From Alistipes sp. (GTDB taxonomy: Bacteria > Bacteroidota > Bacteroidia > Bacteroidales > Rikenellaceae): a stretch of DNA of 64,000 bases. The notes under the pieces are model-generated. The model did no database searches. It was not told where the DNA came from and worked only from the letters and a program-made list of their open reading frames with translations. Made by a program: the position numbers and the translations under genes. Shown one piece after another: positions 42,967-52,586 of the stretch (within the stretch, counting starts at the first letter, position 1; every line of letters starts with the position of its first letter). The stretch spans positions 1 to 64,000 of the forward strand of contig JAFTNV010000031.1 in assembly GCA_017451685.1 (NCBI GenBank), read 5' to 3'.

Positions 42967-45843
42967 ATGACCGAGATGCGCAAAACGCTATATCTTGTCG
43001 ATGCTTATGCGTTGATATTCAAGTATTACTACGCCTTCATGGGGCGCCCCATGCGTAACCGCGAGGGGCTGAACACCTCCGTGGTCTTCGGCTTCACGAA
43101 GTTTCTGCGCGACATACTGAGGCGCGAGAAGCCCGACCTTATAGGCGTAGCCTTCGATCCCCCGGGTGGATGCTTCCGTCGCGAGATGTTTGCCGAATAT
43201 AAGGCTAACCGCCCACCCACGCCCGAGGATATAAAGATATCGGTGCCCTACGTCAAGCGCCTCCTCGAGGCAATGAACATACCCATCTTGGAGGTTGCCG
43301 GCTTCGAGGCCGACGATGTCATCGGCACGCTCGCCAAGCGTGGTGCCGAGGCGGGGTATAGTGTCTTTATGGTATCGCCCGACAAGGACTACGGTCAGCT
43401 TGTCGACGACAACTGCGTGATATACAAGCAGAAGGGTGATGCGACGGAGATTGTCGACCGTGCCGCCATCGAAGCTAAGTATGGCTTCACCGACCCTGTG
43501 CTTGTGCGCGATATGTTGGCGCTATGGGGCGACTCGTCGGACAACATTCCGGGTGTCCCGGGCATTGGCGAGAAGGGTGCCACGAAACTTGTCAGAGAGT
43601 GGGGCACGGCGGAGAATATCCTCGCTAATGCCGAGAAGATTGGTGGCAAGACGGGTAAGAATATCGCCGAGTGGGGCGAGAAGCTACTCCTAAGCAAAGA
43701 TCTTACTACCATACGCTTGGATGTACCCATAGCCTTAGACGAGGTGGCGCTGCAAGTAAGTGAGCCTAACTATACACTCCTCAGAGGCTTATATGCTGAG
43801 TTGAATTTCTCGTCGTTCCTGCGTGACATAGAGAATGTTGCGCCCATTGAGGCTACGCCCACACAGCCTACACAGGCGCCACAGATACAACTTCAGGAGG
43901 TTGCACGTGCTAAGGCTGAGGCCAAGCGCCGTGCGAGCCTCGAGGGTCAGGGTGACCTCTTTGCCATGATGTCGGCACCCGCGCCCGTTGCTGAGGTTGC
44001 GGAGCCTATCGTGGAGGAGTCTGCGGGTATGCAGACGATAGCCACAACGCCACACGACTATCGCACGGTACACGGTGCCGAGGAGCTGCGCGAGTTGTGC
44101 GCCTATCTTGTTCAGTTTAAGGAGTTTTGCTTCGACACCGAGACTACGGGTCTTGACCCTATCACGTGCCGCATCGTCGGCATGTCGTTCTCGGCTGAGC
44201 CCTTCAAGGCGTGGTATGTGCCCTTCCCTGCGGATAGCACCAAGGCAGAGGAGTATATCGAAATTCTCCGCCCGCTGTTTGAGGATGATAGCATTGCGAA
44301 GATAGGTCAGAATATAAAGTTTGACCTTATGGTGTTGCGTGGCTTGGGCATCAAGCTCCGCGGGCGCAAGATAGACACGATGTTGTTGCACTACATCATA
44401 GATGCGGAGTCGCGCCATAATATGAACTTCCTTGCTGAGCGCTATCTTAACTATACGCCCATAGCTATCGAGGCGCTCATCGGCAAGGGCGCGAAGCAGC
44501 TGACAATGGACATGGTTGGCGTGGAGCGCGTGGCCGAGTATGCCGCTGAGGATGCCGATGTGACACTCAGGCTTAAGGAGGTGTTGTTCCGCGAGGTGGA
44601 GCAGCTTGCGATGACGAAGCTATACTTCGACATCGAGGAGCCGATGATTGATGTCTTGGCCGACATGGAGCTTGAGGGCGTATGCATAGATGTTGCGAAG
44701 TTGCGCGACTATGCCGTAGGCCTTAGGGCTATGCTCCAGCGCCTCGAGGACGAGGTACGTGCGTTGGCCGACGAGCCTACGCTGAACATAAACTCGTCGC
44801 GACAGCTCGGCGAGGTGCTCTTTGCGAAGTTGCGCATTACGGAGAAGCCCAAGATGACGAAGATGAAGCAGTTTTCGACCGAGGAGGAGTATCTGCAGGG
44901 CTTCGCGCATGACTTCCCGATTGTCGGCAAGGTGCTCGAATATAGGGGCGTGAAGAAGCTGCTCTCGACATACGTCGATGCCCTTCCGGAGCTTGTCAAC
45001 CGCATCACGGGGCGTATACATACATCGTATAATCAGGCTGTTACGGCCACGGGACGACTATCGTCGACAAACCCCAACCTACAGAACATACCCATACGCG
45101 ACGACCTCGGCAAGCCCATACGCGAGGCCTTCATCGCCTCGGACGCGGATCATGTGTTGGTTGCTGCCGACTACTCGCAGATAGAGCTGCGCCTTATGGC
45201 GCACCTTAGTGGAGACGAGGCACTTATTGATGCCTTCAAGCGTGGTGACGACATTCACTCTGCTACGGCAGCGCGTCTCTTCCATAAATCTACAGCCGAT
45301 GTCACCTCTGACGAGCGACGTAGGGCTAAGACCGCCAACTTTGGTATCATATACGGTATCTCGGCATTCGGCCTTGCACAGCGCCTCGACATCCCCAACC
45401 GCGAGGCCAAGGAGCTTATCGAGAACTACTTTGCATCGTACCCCGCGGTCAAGGCATATATGGATCGCGCCATACAACAGGCGGCAACGGACGGCTACGT
45501 GGAGACTATGTTTGGTCGTCGTCGTACGCTGCACGACATCACCTCGTCAAACCGCACCGTGCGCGGTGTCGCAGAGCGCAACGCCATAAATGCCCCCATT
45601 CAAGGCTCGGCAGCCGACATCATGAAGCTCGCGATGATCGAGATATACCGCCGCTTCAAGGCTGAGGGCATACGCTCGAAGATGATTATGCAGGTGCACG
45701 ACGAGGTCGTTATCGACACGCTACGCGCGGAGCTCGATGCCGTGAAACGCATCGTCAAGGAGGCGATGGAGAGTGTCGCTACGCTGCGCGTGGCACTCAT
45801 TGCCGAGGTAAATAGTGGCGACTGCTGGCTCGAGGCACACTAA
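42967..45843 (+). CDS. polA: DNA polymerase I
   Basis: The 958-residue three-domain repair and lagging-strand polymerase is complete. The 5' nuclease domain (about 1-300) has EVAGFEADDVIGTL and GIGEKGATKLV. The 3'-5' exonuclease keeps the DTE motif (D390, E392), so proofreading is likely. Polymerase motif A VAADYSQIELRL (D735), motif B with K788 and NFGIIYG, and motif C QVHDEVV (H911, D912) are intact. An acidic/Ala-rich linker near 300-350 joins the first two domains. Cotranscribed with queD. Confidence 0.96.
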   Translation: MTEMRKTLYLVDAYALIFKYYYAFMGRPMRNREGLNTSVVFGFTKFLRDILRREKPDLIGVAFDPPGGCFRREMFAEYKANRPPTPEDIKISVPYVKRLLEAMNIPILEVAGFEADDVIGTLAKRGAEAGYSVFMVSPDKDYGQLVDDNCVIYKQKGDATEIVDRAAIEAKYGFTDPVLVRDMLALWGDSSDNIPGVPGIGEKGATKLVREWGTAENILANAEKIGGKTGKNIAEWGEKLLLSKDLTTIRLDVPIALDEVALQVSEPNYTLLRGLYAELNFSSFLRDIENVAPIEATPTQPTQAPQIQLQEVARAKAEAKRRASLEGQGDLFAMMSAPAPVAEVAEPIVEESAGMQTIATTPHDYRTVHGAEELRELCAYLVQFKEFCFDTETTGLDPITCRIVGMSFSAEPFKAWYVPFPADSTKAEEYIEILRPLFEDDSIAKIGQNIKFDLMVLRGLGIKLRGRKIDTMLLHYIIDAESRHNMNFLAERYLNYTPIAIEALIGKGAKQLTMDMVGVERVAEYAAEDADVTLRLKEVLFREVEQLAMTKLYFDIEEPMIDVLADMELEGVCIDVAKLRDYAVGLRAMLQRLEDEVRALADEPTLNINSSRQLGEVLFAKLRITEKPKMTKMKQFSTEEEYLQGFAHDFPIVGKVLEYRGVKKLLSTYVDALPELVNRITGRIHTSYNQAVTATGRLSSTNPNLQNIPIRDDLGKPIREAFIASDADHVLVAADYSQIELRLMAHLSGDEALIDAFKRGDDIHSATAARLFHKSTADVTSDERRRAKTANFGIIYGISAFGLAQRLDIPNREAKELIENYFASYPAVKAYMDRAIQQAATDGYVETMFGRRRTLHDITSSNRTVRGVAERNAINAPIQGSAADIMKLAMIEIYRRFKAEGIRSKMIMQVHDEVVIDTLRAELDAVKRIVKEAMESVATLRVALIAEVNSGDCWLEAH

Positions 45844-45865
45844 ATCCCTCCATATATTTATACGC

Positions 45866-45901
45866 TATGGCCTATACTCGAGATATTGAGTATAGGCCAT
45901 A
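45866..45901. terminator. Terminator after polA
   Basis: A 14-bp perfect stem (TATGGCCTATACTC) with an 8-nt loop lies 22 bp after the polA stop. The T content after it is modest. Confidence 0.7.
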
Positions 45902-45927
45902 CTTATAATTGTATAAAAATTTTTAGC

Positions 45928-45958
45928 TTGACATTATACGCTTTTTGTCCTATTTTTG
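45928..45958 (+). promoter_or_regulatory. Promoter of the superoxide reductase gene
   Basis: TTG (45928-45930), 20-bp spacer and TATTTTTG (45951-45958) match the consensus and lie 42 bases before the ATG. Confidence 0.7.
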
Positions 45959-46000
45959 CACTGTGAAACAAGAACAATAACATTAAAAACTGATAATACT

Positions 46001-46375
46001 ATGACGACGAAATTTTATAAGTGCAACATGTGTGGCAATGTGATTCATAAGGTTGTGGACTCTAAGGTTCCTGTTGTGTGCTGCGGACAGAAGATGGAGG
46101 AGCTTGTGCCCAATACGGTTGATGCCAGTGGCGAGAAGCATGTCCCCGTGGTTACACTCCTTGGCGACGGCCGCATGAGGGTAGATGTGGGTAGCGTACC
46201 CCATCCCATGACTGCGGAGCATCACATAGCCTTCGTATATGTTGAGACAGCACGCGGAGGCATACGCATAGACCTTACCGACAGCCCGAGTGCCGAGGTT
46301 TTTATTGGTGACGATAAGCCCGTGGCCGTGTACGAGTATTGCAACCTGCACGGGTTGTGGAAGACAGAGTTATAA
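46001..46375 (+). CDS. Desulfoferrodoxin (superoxide reductase)
   Basis: The 124-residue iron protein reduces superoxide to peroxide in anaerobes. The N-terminal desulforedoxin centre has all four cysteines (CNMC and the VVCC pair), so it is the two-iron class. The catalytic iron centre keeps EKHVP, HHIAFVYV and the C-terminal YCNLHGLW ligands. The ATG at 46001 gives the family length. It is a single-gene unit between two terminators. Confidence 0.94.
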   Translation: MTTKFYKCNMCGNVIHKVVDSKVPVVCCGQKMEELVPNTVDASGEKHVPVVTLLGDGRMRVDVGSVPHPMTAEHHIAFVYVETARGGIRIDLTDSPSAEVFIGDDKPVAVYEYCNLHGLWKTEL

Positions 46376-46397
46376 TCCTAACGTACACACAAAAAAT

Positions 46398-46421
46398 AGA
46401 GGCTCGAATTATCGAGCCTCT
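46398..46421. terminator. Bidirectional terminator
   Basis: AGAGGCTCGA pairs with its complement around ATTA. On the minus strand ATTTTTTG follows, so it mainly ends the exbB-exbD transcript; it also ends the superoxide reductase unit. Confidence 0.8.
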
Positions 46422-46444
46422 GTTCGTTAGGTTGAATATACCTA

Positions 46445-46906
46445 TTAGTGGTTTGTCTCGCTTGCGCGTGCTGCGTAGGCGATGTTGAGCGCCTCAGCCT
46501 TACGGAGCTCCTGCTTCACAGCCGTGAGCTTACCTACTGTTGCACCCTCATCCACACGAAGGTTAACAACGATATCCTTAGGGCCTACGCCCTTAGTTAC
46601 CGTCGTTGCCGAGATAAAGTCTCGGATATCCTCTACTTCACGGGTCTGGTCGTTGAGCTGAATCTTCAACGCATCCTCGCCCTTAGCTGCGCCAAGGGGC
46701 TTACCCATCCAAATGTTCACAAGATTCTTCTTGTCGAGCTCAGTGATCTCGATAGCCTCGGGCATCTGCACCGATACCAACGGATCTACCTCACGCATCG
46801 TCGTTGCTGCCATGAAGAAGAACAGAAGCATAAACACGATGTCGGGAAGTGATGATGTCGACATAGCGGGCACTTCACGCTTGCCCTTTTTTGCCATTAC
46901 TGCCAT
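46445..46906 (-). CDS. ExbD/TolR-family protein (second)
   Basis: The 153-residue inner-membrane protein has one helix (about 20-40) carrying the ExbD plan: a cytoplasmic basic N-terminus (KKGKREVPAMSTSSLPDIVF, in which the Asp of PDIVF is the proton-path residue) and a periplasmic domain. With the ExbB-like protein it should form a proton-driven motor, energising TonB-type transport or another envelope process. It follows the first ExbD gene by two bases. Confidence 0.9.
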   Translation of the reverse strand: MAVMAKKGKREVPAMSTSSLPDIVFMLLFFFMAATTMREVDPLVSVQMPEAIEITELDKKNLVNIWMGKPLGAAKGEDALKIQLNDQTREVEDIRDFISATTVTKGVGPKDIVVNLRVDEGATVGKLTAVKQELRKAEALNIAYAARASETNH

Positions 46907-46908
46907 AA

Positions 46909-47505
46909 CTACTTCTTTGTTTGATCGTTAGGTTCTGCCTCAGATATCTTCATAGGTACAGCCTTACGGATATTACCGGCTTCGATGTCGGTAAGCTCGT
47001 CATACGTCTTACCATATACCTGACGAGAGATGTCGTCGCGGTAGAGGTTGAAGGCGTGAGTTAGCTCATCCTGCACCTTGAGATATACCTTATACTCTGT
47101 TTCATCGTCGGCCTTAAGAGACACCAGACCCTCGCTGACCTTGTACGTTGCGCCGTCAATCTCGGTATCCTTCTTGTTCGATCTCTCGGGATCTACAAGG
47201 AAGAAATATACCTCGCGCGAAAGACGTGAGTGCTCGCCGCTACGACGTAAGTCGCTTGAGCGGTACTCCTCCGTACCCACCATGATAGCACCACTACGTG
47301 ATACGTTCACCTTGAGTACGTTACGCTCGTTTACATCAACATCGTTCTGCTGCTCTGTCGGGTCGATCCAAGGCGGAAGTGTACGCTTCATACCCGTGTC
47401 GACATCCATCGTAGTTGTCACCAAGAAGAATATCAACAGCAGGAACGCGATATCCGCCATTGAACTGGAGTTGATCTCTCCAGCCTTTTTCTTAGCTCTT
47501 GCCAT
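46909..47505 (-). CDS. ExbD/TolR-family protein (first)
   Basis: The 198-residue ExbD-like protein has one N-terminal helix (about 20-38) preceded by KKKAGEINSSSMADIAFLLL, with the conserved Asp in MADIAF. Its periplasmic domain is longer than in the second ExbD. Two different ExbD proteins next to one ExbB are typical of Bacteroidota clusters and suggest a hetero-oligomeric motor. It follows the coiled-coil membrane protein by three bases. Confidence 0.9.
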   Translation of the reverse strand: MARAKKKAGEINSSSMADIAFLLLIFFLVTTTMDVDTGMKRTLPPWIDPTEQQNDVDVNERNVLKVNVSRSGAIMVGTEEYRSSDLRRSGEHSRLSREVYFFLVDPERSNKKDTEIDGATYKVSEGLVSLKADDETEYKVYLKVQDELTHAFNLYRDDISRQVYGKTYDELTDIEAGNIRKAVPMKISEAEPNDQTKK

Positions 47506-47508
47506 AAA

Positions 47509-48474
47509 CTACGATTTATAAATACCACGAACCGCCGAGAACAGAGCTGCCAATGCAGCACCGGCAAATGTGATGTATGTTACCAAAATGCTTGTATCGG
47601 CAACCATATACTCGAATGAGCCGAATACAGTACGTGTTGCGGGATCTGTACCGATACCGAGGTCGTAACCTGCGGCATCCTTCAACGTAGCACCCTCACT
47701 CCAACCGTTGCCCGAAGCGACGAAGTAGGCGATGCCCACAACAGCAACAACAACAACGAGTGACATGATTGTCTTCTTCAAGCTACCGGCGTTAAGCATC
47801 ATGTTCCAGATGGCGCTCATAACGATGAAGCATACGGCAAATACCATCAAGAAGTAGAACCACATAAGGTTCCAGTTGATAGCCGTAGCGAGGTTCACCA
47901 TGTTATCAGCATTGAGCTTAGCGGCATCGTTAGCCTTGATAGAGTCTGCGATGTTCTCCTCCATGATGGCTACATTCTCCTTGTACTGGTTGAGAGTGTC
48001 GTTCAACGCCTTAAAGTCGGCCTGAACCTGCTCTGCAGCAGCAAGAGCCTTCTTGTCGGCATAGCCGAGGCTCTTCTTAGCCTTCAACTCCTCAACCTTA
48101 GTCTGCGCCTCAAGAGCAGCCTCGCGGCTGTCAGAAACCTTCTTCTCGTACTCGGGGATAAGCTTCTCAATAGTGTTTGCAAGCTTCTCCTTCTCTGCCT
48201 CAATGGCATCAAGGGTAAGGATACCCTCGTCGAGCTGGTTGGCAAAGATGATGCCAAGCGCCTCGATACCCTCCTGTGCCGACTCTACGGGCACGGGCTG
48301 GTCATCCTCGGTATTCACAGCAACACCATTAGCGTCGAACTTCTGTACAAGGGGTGTGCTGTTGGCAATCTTTGCAGAGTCGGGAGCATTCCAACCTGCG
48401 ATGATAGCCCACGCAACCATTGCAACCGACACCAAGGTGAAGGCCAAGAATACGTAACTATGTAATTTTCTCAT
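47509..48474 (-). CDS. Membrane protein with coiled coil in the ExbB-ExbD cluster
   Basis: The 321-residue protein has an N-terminal helix (about 7-25), a charged coiled coil (about 80-170, EKLANTIEKLIPEYEKKV and following) and three or so further helices in the C-terminal half. I know no functional name. Its place between exbB- and exbD-like genes suggests it is a structural partner of that complex. Confidence 0.75.
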   Translation of the reverse strand: MRKLHSYVFLAFTLVSVAMVAWAIIAGWNAPDSAKIANSTPLVQKFDANGVAVNTEDDQPVPVESAQEGIEALGIIFANQLDEGILTLDAIEAEKEKLANTIEKLIPEYEKKVSDSREAALEAQTKVEELKAKKSLGYADKKALAAAEQVQADFKALNDTLNQYKENVAIMEENIADSIKANDAAKLNADNMVNLATAINWNLMWFYFLMVFAVCFIVMSAIWNMMLNAGSLKKTIMSLVVVVAVVGIAYFVASGNGWSEGATLKDAAGYDLGIGTDPATRTVFGSFEYMVADTSILVTYITFAGAALAALFSAVRGIYKS

Positions 48475-48508
48475 AATTGACTTTTTCTTAAAAAATAGTT
48501 GGTCTTAA

Positions 48509-49282
48509 TTATCGCTTGCTGTATGCTGTGAGCATATCAATCAAAGTGATTGAAGTATCCTCCATCTTAACAACCTGACCCTCAATCTTCGAGAGGATGT
48601 AGTTGAAGAACACCTGAAGGATAACGGCAGCGATAAGACCCATAAGGGTAGTCAAAAGAGCCACCTTGATACCACCAGCAACGACTGCGGGAGAGATAGT
48701 AGCCTGTGCCTGAATGTCATCGAATGCCTGAATCATACCTACAACGGTACCCATGAATCCCAACGAGGGAGACAAAGCGATGAACAACGAGATCCAAGAG
48801 AGACCAGACTCCATGTGACCCTGCTGAACTGAGCCGTAAGAAACAACAGCCTTCTCAACAGCCTCCAAGCCCTGATCGTAGCGAAGAAGACCCTGATAGT
48901 AGATCGATGCGATAGGACCACGTGTGTTGCGGCAGAGCTCCAAGGCAGCCTCTACGCCCTTCTCATTAAGAGTAGCCTCAACGTCGGCAACGAACTTCTT
49001 GGTGTTAATCTGAGCCATGGTGAGGTAGAGGATACGCTCGATAGCGATAGCCAAACCAAGAACCAAGCAGACAAGCACGGGAAGCATCCACTCCCAACCA
49101 CCTTCCAAGAACTTCTTCATGAGAGCGAAGTGCATAGGCTCACCAGCCAACTCCTCAGCCTCAGCCTCGGGGGCAACCTGCTCTACTGCGGCCTCCTGTG
49201 CGGGAGCCTCGTTAGCATCCTGTGCGTAAGCAGCGCCGAATGAGAGAGTGGCAGCTGCCAAAACCAAAAATAATTTTTTCAT
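48509..49282 (-). CDS. MotA/TolQ/ExbB-family proton channel protein
   Basis: The 257-residue product has an N-terminal signal-like segment ending near AAYAQ followed by an Ala/Glu-rich region, an extension common in Bacteroidota ExbB proteins. Three helices follow, with the channel motif LSPSLGFMGTVVGMIQAFDD (about 175-195). It is the stator of the proton motor with the two ExbD proteins downstream. The gene has a long, apparently structured leader (49406-49515). Confidence 0.92.
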   Translation of the reverse strand: MKKLFLVLAAATLSFGAAYAQDANEAPAQEAAVEQVAPEAEAEELAGEPMHFALMKKFLEGGWEWMLPVLVCLVLGLAIAIERILYLTMAQINTKKFVADVEATLNEKGVEAALELCRNTRGPIASIYYQGLLRYDQGLEAVEKAVVSYGSVQQGHMESGLSWISLFIALSPSLGFMGTVVGMIQAFDDIQAQATISPAVVAGGIKVALLTTLMGLIAAVILQVFFNYILSKIEGQVVKMEDTSITLIDMLTAYSKR

Positions 49283-49405
49283 AATGTTTTGTTAGTTAAA
49301 ATTTGTAATTTTTAGTAGTTGTTATCTCTATAATTTGTTTAAAATTAATTAATCCTCAAACTTCCACTGCGCTAATAATCTTGCTCCCTAAACACATATA
49401 TGGGT

Positions 49406-49515
49406 GCACAATGCCCCCTTGATAGCATAAAACTTGGTGCTAATCAACTCATTACACCCTCATCTTAAGGTGCACCACTCCTCTGGTACCCTCTTTAGGG
49501 GGCATTTTGCAGTGC
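49406..49515 (-). promoter_or_regulatory. Long-range hairpin between ansA and exbB
   Basis: AATGCCCCCT (49410-49419) pairs with AGGGGGCATT (49497-49506), and GCAC/GTGC extends the stem after a bulge. The enclosed 77 bases contain GGTGCACC and GGTACC and could form inner hairpins. It is either the asparaginase terminator region or a structured leader of the ExbB operon. Confidence 0.4.
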
Positions 49516-49550
49516 GAAATATACGCATTATTTCCGAAAAGTGCAACGCT

Positions 49551-50588
49551 TTAGAGCGTAAATTCGCCACGTAGAGGTCTACGCATCAAATTTAACGTTT
49601 CCGAAAGTGGCAAATTTTTGCCTAAAACGTACATTAACTTCGTAACAGCAGCCTCGATAGTCATATCGTGACCCGAGACTACGCCGGCCTCCTGCAAAGC
49701 AAGGCCTGTCTCGTAGAGGTGCATCTGCACAGCGCCATCCTTGCACTGCGACACGTTCACCACCACAACGCCACGGTCGATGGCCTCCTTCACCAACTCC
49801 ACAAACCACTCCGACGTTGGGGCATTTCCCGCGCCGTAGGTTTCGAGCACCACGCCACGGGCGCCGCTGTCGATAAGCATGGCGCGGAGTGTTGCGGGGC
49901 GTATGCCAGGGAAGAGCTTTACGACGACAACCTCATCTGAGAGCGTTTCGCTGATGCGGAACTCGTCCGAGAAGTCGGGGGCGTAGGGCGCAATTGCCGC
50001 GTTGTTATATTGTATGTTTACGCCCACATCGGCCAATGCCGTGTAGTTGAACGAGGCGAAGGCGTTGAGTGCCTCGGCGCTAAATTTCGTCGTGCGGTTA
50101 CCGCGGAAGAGGCGATTTTGGAAGTATAGCGCCACCTCGGGGACGATGGGAGCACCATCCTCGTTACGTGCGCCGGCAATCTCTATCGCCGTGATAAGGT
50201 TCTCGCGACCGTCGGTGCGCAGGATGCCGATGGGTATCTGGCTACCGGTGAATATCACGGGCTTGGCTAAGTTTTCGAGCATGAAGCTCAGTGCCGATGC
50301 CGAGTACGACATCGTGTCCGTGCCGTGGAGGATAACGAAGCCGTCGTAGCGGGCATAGTTGTCGCGTATGATGCGTGCCATGTTTGCCCAGTTCTCTATC
50401 GAGACGTTCGACGAGTCGATGGGGGGCTTTATGGTGAGCACCTCGATGTCTACGTTAAGGCGTTTTAGCGATGGGAACTCCTCGTATATTCCGCTGAAGT
50501 CGAAGGGGACAAGGGCGCCTGTGGCCTCGTCAGTCTTCATACCGATGGTACCACCGGTGTATATAATAAGTATCGATGATCGTTTCAT
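49551..50588 (-). CDS. ansA: Type I L-asparaginase
   Basis: The 345-residue amidohydrolase converts asparagine to aspartate and ammonia. IIYTGGTIGMKT (9-20) carries the first catalytic Thr, and VILHGTDTMSYSA (about 85-97) holds the second Thr-Asp pair. The absence of a signal peptide indicates the cytoplasmic type I enzyme. It has its own promoter (50628-50635). Confidence 0.94.
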   Translation of the reverse strand: MKRSSILIIYTGGTIGMKTDEATGALVPFDFSGIYEEFPSLKRLNVDIEVLTIKPPIDSSNVSIENWANMARIIRDNYARYDGFVILHGTDTMSYSASALSFMLENLAKPVIFTGSQIPIGILRTDGRENLITAIEIAGARNEDGAPIVPEVALYFQNRLFRGNRTTKFSAEALNAFASFNYTALADVGVNIQYNNAAIAPYAPDFSDEFRISETLSDEVVVVKLFPGIRPATLRAMLIDSGARGVVLETYGAGNAPTSEWFVELVKEAIDRGVVVVNVSQCKDGAVQMHLYETGLALQEAGVVSGHDMTIEAAVTKLMYVLGKNLPLSETLNLMRRPLRGEFTL

Positions 50589-50627
50589 AAACGAGCCTCA
50601 TGTGGCGTTAGTGCGCACATATCATTA

Positions 50628-50635
50628 CAAAGGTA
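50628..50635 (-). promoter_or_regulatory. -7 element (TACCTTTG) for ansA
   Basis: Minus-strand TACCTTTG lies 39 bases upstream of the asparaginase start; the -33 element is unclear. Confidence 0.5.
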
Positions 50636-50702
50636 CGCAAAAAAAGCGAACGATGTACCTTTTTATGCTAAAAAATCACACCGTATTGCGATATTTATCT
50701 CT

Positions 50703-51479
50703 CTACACCCCGAAAATACGGCGCGCCGTGGCCGTGGTAATCTCGTCTACGCGCGCTGTCGTAATGTTGTGAATATCTGCCACCTTGCGACATACATGCT
50801 CCACGTATGCCGACTCGTTGCGCTTGCCACGGTGCGGTACGGGCGTGAGGTAGGGGCAGTCGGTCTCGAGGATAAGAAGCTCCGTTGGTAGCTCCGCAAC
50901 AACCATGTCAAGTCCCGAGTTTTTGAACGTGACAACACCTCCGATGCCAAAGACGAAGTCGCCGTGTTTCAATAGCTTACGTGCCATATCGGCATCCGAG
51001 GCATAGGCGTGAAACACGCCGCGCAGACCGCGGCCACGATACGTAGCCACGGCGTCGAGCATCTCGTCGTATGCCGAGCGTGTGTGTATCGCCACGGCCT
51101 TGTCGTACTTGAGCGCCAACTCAAGTTGTGCATGCAACACCTCGCGCTGCTCACGATAGAAATCCATGCTCCAGTAGAGGTCCAAGCCTATCTCTCCCAC
51201 GCCACATAGCGCCATTGGGGGCTCGCGCAACAGCCCCTCGACCATGTCGAGCTCCTCCCTCCAGTGCGGGTTGTCGTTCACGGATGTGGGGTGTAGTCCC
51301 GCCATCGGGCGGCAGTAGTCGGGGTGGGCTGTGGCGAGGTCGAACATACGTGCACGGCTCTCGGAGTCGATGTCCGGAAGGAGCAGCATCTCCACGCCCG
51401 CCTCGCGGGCACGTACTAAAACTTCATCGCGGTCGGCGTCAAACTCCTCGGCATATATGTGTGAATGAGTGTCTATCAT
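50703..51479 (-). CDS. TatD-family metal-dependent hydrolase
   Basis: The 258-residue TIM-barrel nuclease has the metal ligands DTHSHIY (3-9), GEIGLD (about 96-101), a VFHAYASD strand and the C-terminal LETDCPYLTPVPHRGKRN signature (about 208-225). TatD proteins act as 3'-5' DNA exonucleases in repair. It lies five bases before the start side of dprA's end (51485), in the same direction, so both are in one unit with the glutamine synthetase gene upstream. Confidence 0.92.
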   Translation of the reverse strand: MIDTHSHIYAEEFDADRDEVLVRAREAGVEMLLLPDIDSESRARMFDLATAHPDYCRPMAGLHPTSVNDNPHWREELDMVEGLLREPPMALCGVGEIGLDLYWSMDFYREQREVLHAQLELALKYDKAVAIHTRSAYDEMLDAVATYRGRGLRGVFHAYASDADMARKLLKHGDFVFGIGGVVTFKNSGLDMVVAELPTELLILETDCPYLTPVPHRGKRNESAYVEHVCRKVADIHNITTARVDEITTATARRIFGV

Positions 51480-51484
51480 AGGGC

Positions 51485-52585
51485 CTAAATCTTTTCGTAG
51501 CGTTTACCCGGTAGTGCGCGTATGTGCCCCTTTAGTTCGAGCTCCATCATCTCCATCGCAAGCTCTCCGATGGAGAGCCCCGTGGCGGTGAGTAGCGCCG
51601 CATGGTCGAGTGTCGCAGCGCTGTCGAAGACGCTGAGTATCAGTCGCTCGTTGGGGTTAAGGTCGCTGTCGTCGCTCTCCACTGCGGGCATCGGCTCATG
51701 TGCTGTTATGTGCCAGCCGAGGTCGTCGATAATATCCGTGGCGGTGAGGATAAGGCGTGCCTTGCCACTACGTATGAGGTTGTTTGTGCCAAACGATGAG
51801 CCATCGGTGATACGCCCGGGCACGGCCATGACGGTGCGGCCGTAGCTGTCGGCCATCTCGGCTGTGGCGAGCGACCCTCCCGTTGCGGGCGACTCGACGA
51901 TGACAATCCCGGAGCTCATGCCCGCGATTATGCGGTTGCGGGCGATGAAGAGGTTGCCATTCTGCTTCGTGCGCGAGTGTAGCTCCGACACTATGGCGCC
52001 ACCACTGCGGATGATGTCCTCGGCTAAGGCGCGGTGGGGTGTGGGTGTTATCTCGGGGAGCACGCTCGCCACGACAGCGACGGTCGTGGCGCCATGTGTC
52101 AGTGCTGCGCGGTGACAGGCACTATCTACGCCATAGGCTAAGCCACTCACGATACATAGGTCGTCCACCGCGGCGGCAAGGTCGCCAATGAGCTTGTCGG
52201 TGACATGTAGCCCCGAGGGCGATATCTCGCGTGTACCCACCATCGAGAGCGTGCGCATGGATAGCGCCTCGACGTTGCCTCGCACGAAGAGCACATGGGG
52301 TCTGTCCGAGGCCTCGCGTAGCGGCGCGGGGTATTCGGCATCCGTTGTCGCGATTATGCGTATGTCGTGCTTGCGACAATACTCCACCTCGCCCCGTGCC
52401 TCGTGCATGCCCTCGCCCGCGAGGATGCGCTCGGCGAGCTCGGGACGTAGCTTGGCATCGTCGATAAGTGCCGCGCGCGATGCCGCGTAGACCTCCTCGG
52501 CACTGCCGAAGTGGTCTACGAGGTGTGCTGCTCCGCGGCTGCCTATGCCACGTACGAAGAGTAGGGCTAAATCCTCTAATGTCAT
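51485..52585 (-). CDS. dprA: DNA-processing protein DprA
   Basis: The 366-residue protein loads RecA on incoming single-stranded DNA during transformation. The SMF Rossmann core (about 105-280) has MVGTREISPSGLHVT, VSGLAYGVDSACHRAAL, MSSGIVIVESPATGGSLATAE and AVPGRI. An N-terminal SAM-like region and a C-terminal winged-helix-like part (about 310-366) are also present. It is the full-length counterpart of the two small SLOG-like proteins in this window. It starts one base after the glutamine synthetase stop. Confidence 0.94.
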   Translation of the reverse strand: MTLEDLALLFVRGIGSRGAAHLVDHFGSAEEVYAASRAALIDDAKLRPELAERILAGEGMHEARGEVEYCRKHDIRIIATTDAEYPAPLREASDRPHVLFVRGNVEALSMRTLSMVGTREISPSGLHVTDKLIGDLAAAVDDLCIVSGLAYGVDSACHRAALTHGATTVAVVASVLPEITPTPHRALAEDIIRSGGAIVSELHSRTKQNGNLFIARNRIIAGMSSGIVIVESPATGGSLATAEMADSYGRTVMAVPGRITDGSSFGTNNLIRSGKARLILTATDIIDDLGWHITAHEPMPAVESDDSDLNPNERLILSVFDSAATLDHAALLTATGLSIGELAMEMMELELKGHIRALPGKRYEKI

Positions 52586-52586
52586 C

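Noticed and set aside
47509..49282. GldL/GldM gliding or type IX secretion motor
   Set aside because: The ExbB-like protein has three helices with the MotA/ExbB channel motif and two ExbD partners; no GldK/N genes are present.
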